Counted from the stretch's first letter, positions 17,150-26,147 are shown. The stretch is DNA of 64,000 nucleotides from Marinobacterium_D sp050908845 (GCF_050908845.1 NZ_CP194171.1:1178001-1242000); one strand, 5' to 3'. A program made the numbers and translations. Notes: generated by a model from the sequence alone, not told the origin.

Positions 17150-17467
17150 TTAGCTCTCGCAGCGGTCCGGGAACGCCTGGTGCCAGGCTTCAAACCCGCC
17201 ATCCAGGCTGTAAACCTCGTCGAAGCCCTGGTGCGACAGGAAACCGGCCGCAGACTGGCTGCTGATACCGTGGTAGCAGCAGACGATGACCGGCTTGTCC
17301 ATATTAGCTGCGGCGATGTAGTCCTGCAGGTTGTCGTTGTTCAGGTTGAAGGCGTTGGTGATGCGGCGCGCCGAATAGCTCTGCCCGTCGCGTATATCGA
17401 CAACGGCAGCGCCCTGGTCGATCAGGTCGGCCGCCTCGATAGGTGAAATGCAGCGGTATTGATCCAT
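17150..17467 (-). CDS. glpE: Thiosulfate sulfurtransferase GlpE (single-domain rhodanese)
   Basis: I start at the ATG at 17467 (MDQYRCISPIEAADL), giving 105 residues; an upstream in-frame ATG would overlap the 3' end of apaH. The protein is one rhodanese domain with VVDIRDGQSYSARRI and the active-site loop VCCYHGISS, whose second cysteine is the persulfide-carrying nucleophile. It transfers sulfane sulfur from thiosulfate to acceptors in the cytoplasm. The apaH-glpE-cca string on the minus strand is tight and probably cotranscribed. Confidence 0.92.
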   Translation of the reverse strand: MDQYRCISPIEAADLIDQGAAVVDIRDGQSYSARRITNAFNLNNDNLQDYIAAANMDKPVIVCCYHGISSQSAAGFLSHQGFDEVYSLDGGFEAWHQAFPDRCES

Positions 17468-17489
17468 GGGTGGCTCTCCAAAATGCGAA

Positions 17490-18314
17490 TTAGTGTTTAA
17501 CGGGGTGATGGCCGGGGCAGTCGCATGAAAACTGCTCGCCATCCTCCAGGCGCAGTGCCGTCAGGCAGTTGCCCCAGACACAGCCGGTATCCAGGGCGAT
17601 CACCGCCTGCTTGCCGGTGGTACCCAGCGCGGCCCAGTGGCCGAACAGTTGGGTGCGTTTAATCTCTTTTTCTCTGGCTACCTCATACCATGGATGGTAG
17701 CCCTTGGGCTGGGTTTCAAGGCCGCCGTTGGCGCTGAACTCCAGTTTGCCGTGCTCGCTGATAAAGCGCATCCGGGTCAGATAATTGGTGATCAGGCGCA
17801 GACGCTCCCAGCCTTTAACCGAATCGCGCCAGCGGTCCGGCTGGTTGCCATACATATGGCGAAAGTATTCATCCGCCAGTGTGCCCTGTAGTACCTGCTC
17901 CACCTCCGCGGCATAGCCTTTCGCCTGTTTCAGCGTCCAGACGTGCGGAATGCCGGCGTGTGTCATCACGTAACCGAGCGTCTTGTCATCCACCAGCAGT
18001 GGCTGATGGCGCAGCCAGTGCAGCAGTTCATCCCGGTCCGGCGCTTCTAGAATCGGTGACAGAGTATCCTTGCGCTTGCCGCTGGCCATGCCGTAGTGCA
18101 CCGCCAGCAGGTGCAGGTCGTGATTGCCCAGCACCGTGCGGGCACGGGAGCCCAGGCTTTTGATGAAGCGGAGCACCTCGAGGGATTTGGGCCCCCGGTT
18201 AACCAGATCGCCGGCGAGCCAGAGTCGGTCCTCTTCGCTGAAGTTAATCTGTTCCAGCAGCTGCATCAGTTCATCGTAGCAACCCTGAATATCTCCAATC
18301 GCGTAAGTGGCCAT
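17490..18314 (-). CDS. apaH: Symmetrical bis(5'-nucleosyl)-tetraphosphatase ApaH
   Basis: This 274-residue metallophosphatase has the calcineurin-type motifs GDIQGCYDEL, LAGDLVNRGPKSLEVLRF and VLGNHDLHLLA, and the family-specific MTHAGIPHVWTL and FGHWAALG segments. It splits Ap4A into two ADP and is also known to remove Np4 RNA caps. Its length fits ApaH exactly. It is followed by glpE, whose start lies about 22 bases past the apaH stop. Confidence 0.97.
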   Translation of the reverse strand: MATYAIGDIQGCYDELMQLLEQINFSEEDRLWLAGDLVNRGPKSLEVLRFIKSLGSRARTVLGNHDLHLLAVHYGMASGKRKDTLSPILEAPDRDELLHWLRHQPLLVDDKTLGYVMTHAGIPHVWTLKQAKGYAAEVEQVLQGTLADEYFRHMYGNQPDRWRDSVKGWERLRLITNYLTRMRFISEHGKLEFSANGGLETQPKGYHPWYEVAREKEIKRTQLFGHWAALGTTGKQAVIALDTGCVWGNCLTALRLEDGEQFSCDCPGHHPVKH

Positions 18315-18439
18315 CTACCCCTGCCGTCTGGTCCGGTGAAACAAGTCCGCTATCATACCGGATCGTTCGGTGTTTCCGTACGGGTCCATGACCCAGGTCA
18401 GGGGCGAGGTAAAGCGTTTAGCGAATCAAGAGGTAATTC

Positions 18440-18964
18440 ATGTCCGATGCTCTGTCGTTCCCGCCCAGCTGGCGGGCCGATGCCCGTGTGCTGATTCTGG
18501 GCTCCATGCCGGGCGTGGCGTCGCTGGAGGCGCAGCGATATTACGCGCATCCGCGCAACGCGTTCTGGCCGATCCTGGGAGAGCTGTGCGGGTTTTCGCC
18601 GCAGCTGCCCTACGAGGAGCGGCTTGAAAGGCTCAAGGAGGCCGGTATCGCACTCTGGGATGTGATCGGGCGCTGCTATCGGCCCGGCAGTCTCGACAGC
18701 AGTATTGCGGCGGAGTCGGTGCAGCCCAATGATCTGCCGGGGCTGCTGGCACAACTGCCGCAGCTGCAGCTGGTGGTCTGCAATGGCGGCACCGCCTACC
18801 GGTTGTTCCGGCGCCACTTTGGGTCATTACTGGCTGCAGAGCACCCGAATGGGCCGGCTCTGCTTCAACTGCCGTCCACCAGTCCGGCCCATGCGGCGAT
18901 GAATTTTGCGGCAAAACGCGAGCAGTGGCGGGTTATTCAGGGGTATCTTTCAGCGCAGGGGTGA
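18440..18964 (+). CDS. DNA-deoxyinosine (hypoxanthine-DNA) glycosylase, uracil-DNA glycosylase superfamily
   Basis: This 174-residue protein has the family-specific start region ARVLILGSMPGVASLEAQRYYAHPRNAFWP, with an asparagine in the active-site segment, and a C-terminal LPSTSPAHA motif. These identify the small HDG branch of the uracil-DNA glycosylase superfamily rather than Ung. It should excise hypoxanthine (deaminated adenine) from DNA during base-excision repair. The gene is divergent from apaH and followed, after about 110 bases, by a chemoreceptor gene. Confidence 0.88.
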   Translation: MSDALSFPPSWRADARVLILGSMPGVASLEAQRYYAHPRNAFWPILGELCGFSPQLPYEERLERLKEAGIALWDVIGRCYRPGSLDSSIAAESVQPNDLPGLLAQLPQLQLVVCNGGTAYRLFRRHFGSLLAAEHPNGPALLQLPSTSPAHAAMNFAAKREQWRVIQGYLSAQG

Positions 18965-19077
18965 AGTCACCGGGGGCTTTGCGCGGCTGGCTCCTTTGTT
19001 GCAATAAGGCTACAGAAGATAGTCGACTACGTCGGCTTCCTGACAATTTGTGCAGTAGGGTAGCAGGAGTAGCCAAC

Positions 19078-20667
19078 GTGAAGCAGAACTTGCCGGTGAC
19101 TCAGATAGAAGAGGCGTTTCCCGCGTCCTCCAATATTCTTTCCACCACGGATCTCAAGGGACGCATTACCTACGTCAATGAAGACTTTGTCCGTATCAGC
19201 GGATTTTCGGAACAGGAACTTCTGGGCAGCAACCATAATATGGTGCGTCATCCGGATATGCCGCAGGCGGCATTTGGTGACCTCTGGAGCCGGGTTAAAA
19301 CTGGCCAGTCCTGGATGGGCGTGGTCAAAAACCGGTGCAGTAACGGTAACCATTACTGGGTGGATGCCTATGTCACCCCCATCGAGCGCGATGGTGAAAT
19401 CGCCGAGTATCAGTCGGTCAGGCGTAAACCGGATCAAGAGGCGGTGAAGCGGGCGGAAACGCTCTATGCCAGGCTCAATGCGGGCAAGGTGCCCTGCAGT
19501 CTGAGAGGCTGGGGGCTTTCCTACCGCATGCGGTTGCAGCTGTGTGTAGTGCTGCCCCTGTTGATGGCGGCGCTGGTGGGGCGCTACCTGGGCGTGTCCG
19601 ATGAGGCCCTGCTGATGCTGGGCGGTGCCGGGCTGGTGGCGGTGATCGCCCTGCTGTTTGCGCTCAGCCCCCTGAGAGCACTGACCCAGCGGGCAGAGAG
19701 CGTGGTCAATGATCCCGTCGCCCAGTGTATTTATACCGGCCGTATGGATGAGATCGGCAAGCTGCAGCTGGCGATGAAGATGCTGGAGTCGGAAACCGCG
19801 GGTCTGATCGGGCGTATCTCCGACTCCTCCGGAGCGCTCACCGCGGGCGTATCCGGGCTGAGTGCGGCGGTGGAGCAATCCCAGGCCGGTGTCCGGCGCC
19901 AGTTCTCGGAAACCGATCAGGTATCCTCCGCCGTCAACGAGATGTCGGCGAGTATTCAGAGCGTGGCGCACAGTGCGCAGGGCACTTCAGACGCGGCAGC
20001 CCAGGGCCTGCAGGAGGTGACCGAGGGCAAGGCTGACGTGGATGCCTGCGTCGTCGCCATCCAGCAGATGAAAGCCGAAATCGCCCGCGCCGCCGAAGTG
20101 ATTCAGGAGGTGGAGCTGAGCAGCCGCAATATCACCGGCATTCTGGATGTCATCGTGTCTGTCTCCGAACAGACCAATCTGCTGGCGCTGAATGCCGCCA
20201 TCGAAGCCGCGCGTGCTGGCGAGGCGGGCCGGGGCTTTGCCGTGGTCGCTGACGAGGTGCGTTCGCTGGCGACACGGACGCAGAGCTCCACGGATGAGAT
20301 CCACGCCATGATCGAGCGCCTGCAGGATGGCTCGCGCAGGGCTGTGGAATCGATGCGAGCGGGTCAGGCGCAGGCCGATATCTGCGTCGAGCAGAGCGGG
20401 CACACCGCCGAGTCGCTGGATCGTCTGCTGGAGTCGATTCAGCAGATCTCCGCCATGAGCCTGGAGATCGCGGATGCGGTGGATCAGCAAAGTCAGGTGG
20501 CGGAAACGATCAACCGCAGTGTGTTCAGTATCCGCGATATGTCGAGGATAAACCTGGAAGCGGTGGAGCAGAGCTCCCAGACCAGTCATCACATGCTGGG
20601 CATTGCTACCGGCTTCGGTGAGCTGGCCCAGCAGTTCTGGGCCGGTCGCAGCAAACAGGGAATCTGA
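19078..20667 (+). CDS. PAS-domain methyl-accepting chemotaxis protein (Aer-like)
   Basis: I chose the GTG at 19078 because it gives MKQNLPVTQIEEAFP immediately before the PAS domain; earlier in-frame starts overlap the glycosylase gene. The 529-residue protein has an N-terminal PAS domain (ISTTDLKGRITYVNEDF-like; residues about 10-115) with the NHNMVRHPDMP segment seen in Aer, a paired hydrophobic membrane segment near residues 150-205, and a cytoplasmic signalling domain with LLALNAAIEAARAGE and VVADEVRSLATRT. There is no periplasmic ligand domain. Aer-type proteins sense redox through PAS-bound FAD and signal to CheA, giving energy taxis. Confidence 0.92.
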   Translation: MKQNLPVTQIEEAFPASSNILSTTDLKGRITYVNEDFVRISGFSEQELLGSNHNMVRHPDMPQAAFGDLWSRVKTGQSWMGVVKNRCSNGNHYWVDAYVTPIERDGEIAEYQSVRRKPDQEAVKRAETLYARLNAGKVPCSLRGWGLSYRMRLQLCVVLPLLMAALVGRYLGVSDEALLMLGGAGLVAVIALLFALSPLRALTQRAESVVNDPVAQCIYTGRMDEIGKLQLAMKMLESETAGLIGRISDSSGALTAGVSGLSAAVEQSQAGVRRQFSETDQVSSAVNEMSASIQSVAHSAQGTSDAAAQGLQEVTEGKADVDACVVAIQQMKAEIARAAEVIQEVELSSRNITGILDVIVSVSEQTNLLALNAAIEAARAGEAGRGFAVVADEVRSLATRTQSSTDEIHAMIERLQDGSRRAVESMRAGQAQADICVEQSGHTAESLDRLLESIQQISAMSLEIADAVDQQSQVAETINRSVFSIRDMSRINLEAVEQSSQTSHHMLGIATGFGELAQQFWAGRSKQGI

Positions 20668-20757
20668 GTCTGCAGCTTCCTATGGTGGCGACCCATGGCT
20701 TGGGGTAGGGTAACTGGAACAGGTTAAACCCTAACCCCAGCCAGCGAGGGCCCGCCG

Positions 20758-21912
20758 ATGAAAGTCGTAATCGCACCGGATTCATTCAAGGAAAGTCTCA
20801 GTGCCGCCGAGGTCGCCGCGGCCCTGGCCGAGGGCTGGCGCCTGGCGCTGCCGGATACCGAGGTGGTGGAACTGCCGCTGGCGGACGGCGGTGAAGGCAC
20901 GACGCAGGCGCTGGTCAGTGCCACCGGTGGCAGCCTGGAGCACAAAGAGGTCTCCGGCCCGCTGGGTAAACCGGTTAACGGCTTCTGGGGGCGACTCGGT
21001 GGCAAGCGTGCGGTCATCGAGTGTGCGGCGGCCTCGGGGCTGGATCTGCTGTCCCGCGGCGAGCGTGACCCCTGGCGGGCAACCACGCGCGGCACCGGCG
21101 AGTTGATTCTCGAGGCGCTGGATGCTGGCATGACCGAGATCATCATCGGCCTGGGCGGCAGCGCCACCAATGATGGTGGGGCGGGTATGCTGCAGGCACT
21201 GGGTGTGCGCCTGAGGGATGAAAACGGTGATGATATTGCCCCCGGTGCCGAAGGGCTGGAGAGCCTGGCATCGATCGACCTGTCCGGGCTTGATAAGCGT
21301 CTGCGTGGTGTCAGCTTCCAGGTCGCCTGTGATGTGGATAACCCGCTCACCGGCGAACAGGGCGCTTCCGCCGTATTCGGACCGCAGAAGGGAGCCGATG
21401 CCGCGCTGGTCAAACGCATGGATGCCTGTCTGGCACGTTACGGGGAGGCGATTACCCACTGTATCGGCGAGAAGGTCGACACCATTCCCGGCGCCGGCGC
21501 CGCGGGTGGACTGGGCGCTGCCTTTCTTGCCTTTCTCAACGCCAGTCTCAAACCCGGTATCGAGATCATGCTCGATGCTGTGGATATCGATTCACACCTG
21601 GAAGGTGCGGCGCTGGTCATCACCGGCGAAGGGCGGATAGACAGCCAGACCGAGCGGGGGAAAACACCGGTAGGAGTGGCGCGCCGGGCAAGAATGCACA
21701 GCATTCCCTGTATCGCGGTAGGTGGTGCGGTGCCGGAGGATCCCCAGGTGCTGCAGACGCTATCACATCAGGGGCTGAAAGCGGTGTTTCCGATTTTGCC
21801 GGGGGTTACGGATCTCGACACGGCGCTGGCCAATGCCGGACTGAACCTCAGGCTTTGTGGGCGCAACCTGGCGGCGTTCTGGCAACTGGCTGCAATTCAG
21901 CCAGCGGATTGA
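20758..21912 (+). CDS. Glycerate kinase (GlxK/GarK family)
   Basis: This 384-residue protein begins MKVVIAPDSFKESLSAAEVA and contains LPLADGGEGT, IIIGLGGSATNDGGAGMLQALG, and ITGEGRIDSQTERGKTPVGVA, the standard motifs of the class I glycerate kinase family. It phosphorylates D-glycerate (to the 2- or 3-phosphate, not decidable from sequence). It stands alone between the chemoreceptor and a convergent XRE-cupin regulator gene, with no other glyoxylate or glucarate genes beside it. Glycerate kinases also serve in serine-cycle-type C1 assimilation, but nothing in the window completes that cycle. Confidence 0.94.
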   Translation: MKVVIAPDSFKESLSAAEVAAALAEGWRLALPDTEVVELPLADGGEGTTQALVSATGGSLEHKEVSGPLGKPVNGFWGRLGGKRAVIECAAASGLDLLSRGERDPWRATTRGTGELILEALDAGMTEIIIGLGGSATNDGGAGMLQALGVRLRDENGDDIAPGAEGLESLASIDLSGLDKRLRGVSFQVACDVDNPLTGEQGASAVFGPQKGADAALVKRMDACLARYGEAITHCIGEKVDTIPGAGAAGGLGAAFLAFLNASLKPGIEIMLDAVDIDSHLEGAALVITGEGRIDSQTERGKTPVGVARRARMHSIPCIAVGGAVPEDPQVLQTLSHQGLKAVFPILPGVTDLDTALANAGLNLRLCGRNLAAFWQLAAIQPAD

Positions 21913-21972
21913 GTCGGAGGAAACAACTCATTTTCCCTGCGGTGAACGCGGAGGAAGCGTTATTTAACGCTG

Positions 21973-22632
21973 TCAGTCGTCGTAATGGATGATCGACAGT
22001 AACTGCAGTGGCACCTTGCGCAGCTCTTCCGGGCCGTGTGGAACCTCGGCATCAAAAGAGAGCGAGTCGCCCGGGCCCATCTCGTAGAGGTGGTTGCCGT
22101 GGCGGTAGAGAATTTCGCCCTGGAGGATATAGATGAACTCCTGCCCAGGGTGGGAGAAGGTCGGGAACACTTCGCTGGCGTCGTCCATGGTGATCAGGAA
22201 CGGCTCGTAGCTTTTCTTCTTGCCGCGATGGTAATTGAGCAGCTGGTAGGTGTGGCCCTTCTCGGTACCACGGCGCACCACTTCCATCCCTTCGCCCGCC
22301 TTGGTCAGCTGAGCGCCGCCGGAGGGGCGATCATAATCACTGAACAGCTGGGAGATCGGCAGGCCGATGGCATCGCAGAGTTTGCTGAGCGTTTCCAGGC
22401 TGGTGGAGACCTGGGCGTTCTCGATCTTGCTTACCATCCCCTGGCTAAGGCCGGCGATGCGCGCCACGTCGGTAATCTTCAGACCCTGTTCGGTACGTTT
22501 GCGCTTAACCTGCATGGCGATGTACTGCTCAAGCCGCAGACGTGGGTCCTGGTTCTGGCTCTCCCGGCTAAGACTGATCTCGCCTTTCTCCAGGGCGTCG
22601 ATATGTCGTGAAGCAGTGTTTTTTTCGCTCAT
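21973..22632 (-). CDS. XRE-family transcriptional regulator with C-terminal cupin domain
   Basis: I start at the ATG at 22632 (MSEKNTASRHIDALEKGE), giving 219 residues; an upstream ATG at 22671 is possible but has a badly placed ribosome site. Residues about 40-95 form a helix-turn-helix of the XRE type (ITDVARIAGLSQGMVSKIENAQVSTSLETLSKL). Residues 130-215 form a cupin sensor domain (FSHPGQEFIYILQGEILYRHG, then GDSLSFDAEVPHGPEEL). Such regulators typically control one or a few catabolic or amine-related operons. The neighbouring solute-binding protein and P450 genes are candidate targets, by location only. Upstream there is a 20-base-spaced direct repeat of CGAGAAAA. Confidence 0.9.
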   Translation of the reverse strand: MSEKNTASRHIDALEKGEISLSRESQNQDPRLRLEQYIAMQVKRKRTEQGLKITDVARIAGLSQGMVSKIENAQVSTSLETLSKLCDAIGLPISQLFSDYDRPSGGAQLTKAGEGMEVVRRGTEKGHTYQLLNYHRGKKKSYEPFLITMDDASEVFPTFSHPGQEFIYILQGEILYRHGNHLYEMGPGDSLSFDAEVPHGPEELRKVPLQLLSIIHYDD

Positions 22633-22700
22633 AGGCCCGCTCTCTTGTTTTACCAGGATTGAGTGTAACATTCCTGTTAAGAAACTTTATTGATTCTTGG

Positions 22701-22728
22701 CGAGAAAAGCGACGTTTTTTCGAGAAAA
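22701..22728. promoter_or_regulatory. Direct repeat upstream of the XRE-cupin regulator gene
   Basis: CGAGAAAA occurs at 22701-22708 and again at 22721-22728, exactly 20 bases apart, about two turns of the helix. It lies 69-96 bases upstream of the chosen regulator start. It could be an autoregulatory or activator site; its function is inferred from spacing and position only. Confidence 0.4.
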
Positions 22729-22759
22729 TCCTGAGGCCCCGAGGCAAGAAAAAGATAAG

Positions 22760-22784
22760 GCCCCGCCATCAGGGAGGGCGGGGC
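22760..22784 (-). terminator. Rho-independent terminator of the TRAP solute-binding gene
   Basis: On the minus strand GCCCCGCC and GGCGGGGC form an 8-bp GC-rich stem with a 9-base loop, followed by a T-rich run (TTATCTTTTTCTT). It sits about 15 bases after the stop of the 22799-23824 gene, so transcription of that gene is expected to end here. Confidence 0.75.
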
Positions 22785-22798
22785 GGGAACTGATGCGC

Positions 22799-23824
22799 TT
22801 AACCTGCGCAGACCGGTACCAGGGATTTGGCGCGGTTATAGACCTGATCGGCGGGCAAGGATTTTGCCGTGAGCATCTCGATATTGTGGTCGATCACTCC
22901 CTGCAGAGTATCTTTCCATGCCGGGTTCTCCGTGCCGCCTTCCACGGTGTAGAAACTGTGCCCATCTTTCAGTGCCTCTTCGCGTCCCCGGGCATCCAGG
23001 TCGTCCAGCTCCTTGCCCATGGCGCGGGCCCACTCCATACCGCTGTTCTCGTCGATCACCTGCTTCAGGTCATCCGGCAGCCGTGTGTAGCTGGCGTTGT
23101 TCATGGTGGTGATAAACGACAGCGTATAGAGACCGATCTCGGTGTGCTGGGTCAGCTGTTCGTTTAAGCGAAAGTCTTTCATTGCCTGCCAGGGGAAGGC
23201 TACGCCGTTCATCACACCGCGCTGTACCGCGGTATAGGTTTCCGGGGCCGGCATGCCGACCGGCTGGGCGCCGAGGCTTTCAAGCAGGTCGCCGACCACG
23301 GTGGTGGCGCGACGGATACGCAGGCCGGAAAGATCCTCCGGTGTTTTCACCGGTTTCTCCCCGGTATGGATATGGCCAGGGCCATGGGCGAAGAAGAACA
23401 GCGGATGGGTATCCTTGTACTCATTGCTGATCAGCTCCTCGTCGTAGAGGTTCTGCAGTACGCAGCTGGCGTTTTCGGCGCTGGTAACGATGCCGGGCAG
23501 TTCGATCACCTGGGTCAGCGGAAAGCGTCCGGCGGTATAGCCCTGGGCGGTCACCGTAATATCGGCGACACCGTTGACGGTCGCATCATAACTGGCGGGC
23601 GCTTTGGCCAGGGTTTGAGAGGGGTAGATATCGATAGTGAGGCGTCCGTCCGAGCGCTCGTTGAGGCGCTCGGCCCAGGCGTTAACCACCTTGTCGACGC
23701 TGGAGCCCGCCGGCCAGAAATGAGCCAGGCGCAGGCTGTAGGAGTCGTCGGCCTGGGCGGCGGAAGCAGAGAGGCCCAGCAGCACGCCGGCAGCGAGCGG
23801 CTTGATCAGAGAGGTCAGTTTCAT
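22799..23824 (-). CDS. TRAP transporter solute-binding protein (DctP family), orphan
   Basis: This 341-residue protein has a clear signal peptide (MKLTSLIKPLAAGVLLGLSASAAQA) and the DctP/TAXI fold markers LAHFWPAGSSVDKVVNAWAERL, the RIRRATTVVGDLLESLG arginine-containing ligand strand, and VQRGVMNGVAFPWQAMKDF. It should bind a carboxylate-bearing solute in the periplasm. No DctQ or DctM gene is next to it, so it either uses a permease elsewhere (the TRAP operon at 37-40 kb has its own DctP) or supplies a sensor. It is followed by a terminator and preceded by the P450 gene on the same strand with a gap of about 106 bases. Confidence 0.9.
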   Translation of the reverse strand: MKLTSLIKPLAAGVLLGLSASAAQADDSYSLRLAHFWPAGSSVDKVVNAWAERLNERSDGRLTIDIYPSQTLAKAPASYDATVNGVADITVTAQGYTAGRFPLTQVIELPGIVTSAENASCVLQNLYDEELISNEYKDTHPLFFFAHGPGHIHTGEKPVKTPEDLSGLRIRRATTVVGDLLESLGAQPVGMPAPETYTAVQRGVMNGVAFPWQAMKDFRLNEQLTQHTEIGLYTLSFITTMNNASYTRLPDDLKQVIDENSGMEWARAMGKELDDLDARGREEALKDGHSFYTVEGGTENPAWKDTLQGVIDHNIEMLTAKSLPADQVYNRAKSLVPVCAG

Positions 23825-23930
23825 GGTGCTTATCCTTTATCTTTATTTTTAAACGGATGTTGTTGGGTTTTTCATTACCGCGTTCTGCCTTCCGGGAAGC
23901 GACCAGGGCTTCTCCGGAAGGCATAAGCAT

Positions 23931-26147
23931 TTACAGGTCCAGAGTCAGGGTGCCTCCCTTGGCCCTTGAGCAGCAGGGGGTAAACTGGTTGTTTGCCTGC
24001 CTTTCCTGAGGTGTCAGGAAGTGGTCCCTGTGATCGGGTTCGCCGTCGGTAACACCGGTGAGGCAGCTGCCGCAGACACCCTGTTCACAGGACTTGGGAA
24101 TATCAAAGCCTGCTTCTTCCAGGGTCGACAGTACGCTGGCGTTGGCCGGTACGGTCAGGGTTTGCCCGGTGCTGGCGATACGCAGCTCGATCGCCTGGTC
24201 ATCGCTGCTGCTGGCGGGCGTTGCTGCGAAGTATTCGTAGTGCAGTTTCTCCTCCGGCCAGCCCAACTCCCGGGCACTTTCGAGCACCGCCTGCAAGAAG
24301 CCCTCGGGGCCGCAGACGTAGATCTCGGTATCCCGCTCTGTCTGGCCAAGCAGCGCCTTGATATCCAGACGCTCGCCGTCATCGTGATGCAGGCTGACCC
24401 TGTCGGCGAAGCTCGAGTTTTCTATCTCGTCGAGGAAAGCGGTGCGCGCGCGTGAACGGGTGCAGTAGTGCAAGCCGAAGGATTGCTCACGCTTCTGCAG
24501 TTCATAGGCCATGGCCAGAATCGGGGTGATGCCGATGCCGCCGGCCAGCAGCAGGCTGGGTGATGAGCTCTCACTCAGGGCAAACAGGTTGCGCGGGGCG
24601 CTGATTTTCAGGGCGTCGCCCGGGTTCAGCTGCTCATGCATCCAGTTGGAGCCGCCACGGCTTTGGGGATCCTTGAGGACACCGATGCGATAGGCCGAGC
24701 TTTCTCCTGGGAGGTTGCAGATCGAATACTGGCGGATCAGGCCGTTACCGGTATGCACATCGATATGGGCGCCGGCTTTGGCGACAGGCAGAGGCGCGCC
24801 ATCGGCACTCACCAGTTCGAAACTGCAGATATCGGCGGTTTCCAGGCGCTTGCCTCGAATACTGACGCTGAGCAGGTTGGGATCAGCTTTAGATTGGGCT
24901 GCTACCGGCTCCACGGAGGTCGTCTCTGCTGCGGCAGGCTGTTGGGCGGTTTTCAGTCGCAGCGGCAGTGCGGCCAGACCGCGCAGGGTGTTGTTCAGCC
25001 ACCACTGGGGTTCGCCACACAGCTCAATGCTTTCGATCCGTTTTGCCAGCGCGGTGAACAGCAGTTCGGTTTCCAGGCGGGCCACCATCTGACCGACACA
25101 GACATGAATGCCGTGGCCAAAGCCGACGTGTCCTGCGGCCTTGCGCTGAATATTGAAGTCGTTGGGGTTTTCCCACTGGCGCGGATCCCGGTTGGCGGAG
25201 GCCAGGAACAGCAGTACCTTGGAGCCTTCGGGAATGGTCTGCCCCTCGATATCCACATCACGGGTGGTTGTGCGAAAGAATGTCTGCGCGGGAGAAGCAT
25301 ACCTCAGCACTTCCTCGAACGCCTGAGGTGCCAGGGATGGATTCTCACGCAGTATCTGCCATTGCTCTGGATGACGGGCGAAGCAGAGCAGGGCGTTGCC
25401 GATGCCGAAAATGGTGGTGTCCAGCCCGGCGGTCAGTAGCGAGCGAACCAGCAGTCCCGCCTCTTCGTGGGTAATGTTGCCGGCATCCGCCTCGGCGTAA
25501 ATCTTGGCGCCGAAGCCATCGTCGGTCAGCGCCTCGCGTCGGCACTGATCGGTAATCCAGGAGATCACCTTCTGAGCATTGGCCATCGACTTTTCCAGCC
25601 GCTCATTGCGGGGGCCAAAGGCGTTAAATGCCATGTCACCGTAAGGCAGCAGGTTTTCGCGACCCTCCGGAACCAGACCGACCGCATCGGGAAATACGCG
25701 CAGCGGATAGGCCTTGGCGATCTCTGCGACACCATCGAGTTCGCCACTGTCTGCTAGGCGGTTCACCAGCTCTTCGGCTTTGCGGGCGAAAGGTTCACGC
25801 AGAGCTTCCAGCGACGGGCGCGACAGGATGCGGGACATCACGCCGCGGGTACGGTCATGGAAGGGCGGATCAACCTCGAGCAGCAGGCTGGGCGGGCGCC
25901 AGGGTTTTTCTTTCTTGAAATCGGTCAGGCCGACGCCGCGTGAGGAGCAGAAGGTCTCCCAGTCACCGAGTGCCGCTTTCACCTGGTCGAAGCGGGCCAT
26001 GGCCCAGACCTCGTACTTCGGCAGCCAGACCAGGGGGCCGGCTTCACGCAGCTGCTCATGGAAAGGGTAGGGGTTAAGCAGGAATTCGTCGCTGTAGGGA
26101 TCTACATCGAGTACGGGTACGTCATGCTGTACGGCATGCATATTCAT
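23931..26147 (-). CDS. Self-sufficient cytochrome P450 fused to a phthalate-dioxygenase-type reductase
   Basis: This 738-residue two-part enzyme has a P450 domain at residues 1-400. Within it are an I-helix AGLDTT (240-245), an ExxR pair (E279/R282) and the haem-binding loop GFGHGIHVCVGQ with Cys350 as ligand. The P450 part resembles CYP199-type aromatic-acid O-demethylases (WETFCSSRGVGLTDFKKEKPWRPPSL) rather than the CYP116B P450 usually found in such fusions. After an Ala/Pro-rich linker (400-425) comes a reductase with an FMN site (RQYSIC), a pyridine-nucleotide site (LAGGIGITP, VCGPEGF) and a C-terminal plant-type [2Fe-2S] domain with Cys687, 692, 695 and 725. It should need only NAD(P)H and O2. 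The substrate is unknown. LysR is divergent. Confidence 0.92.
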   Translation of the reverse strand: MNMHAVQHDVPVLDVDPYSDEFLLNPYPFHEQLREAGPLVWLPKYEVWAMARFDQVKAALGDWETFCSSRGVGLTDFKKEKPWRPPSLLLEVDPPFHDRTRGVMSRILSRPSLEALREPFARKAEELVNRLADSGELDGVAEIAKAYPLRVFPDAVGLVPEGRENLLPYGDMAFNAFGPRNERLEKSMANAQKVISWITDQCRREALTDDGFGAKIYAEADAGNITHEEAGLLVRSLLTAGLDTTIFGIGNALLCFARHPEQWQILRENPSLAPQAFEEVLRYASPAQTFFRTTTRDVDIEGQTIPEGSKVLLFLASANRDPRQWENPNDFNIQRKAAGHVGFGHGIHVCVGQMVARLETELLFTALAKRIESIELCGEPQWWLNNTLRGLAALPLRLKTAQQPAAAETTSVEPVAAQSKADPNLLSVSIRGKRLETADICSFELVSADGAPLPVAKAGAHIDVHTGNGLIRQYSICNLPGESSAYRIGVLKDPQSRGGSNWMHEQLNPGDALKISAPRNLFALSESSSPSLLLAGGIGITPILAMAYELQKREQSFGLHYCTRSRARTAFLDEIENSSFADRVSLHHDDGERLDIKALLGQTERDTEIYVCGPEGFLQAVLESARELGWPEEKLHYEYFAATPASSSDDQAIELRIASTGQTLTVPANASVLSTLEEAGFDIPKSCEQGVCGSCLTGVTDGEPDHRDHFLTPQERQANNQFTPCCSRAKGGTLTLDL

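Noticed and set aside
22663..22680. Degenerate TTCC...GAA sequence at the XRE-cupin gene as an operator of the shared palindrome
   Set aside because: It matches only the outer arms and differs at four of five central positions, too weak to count.
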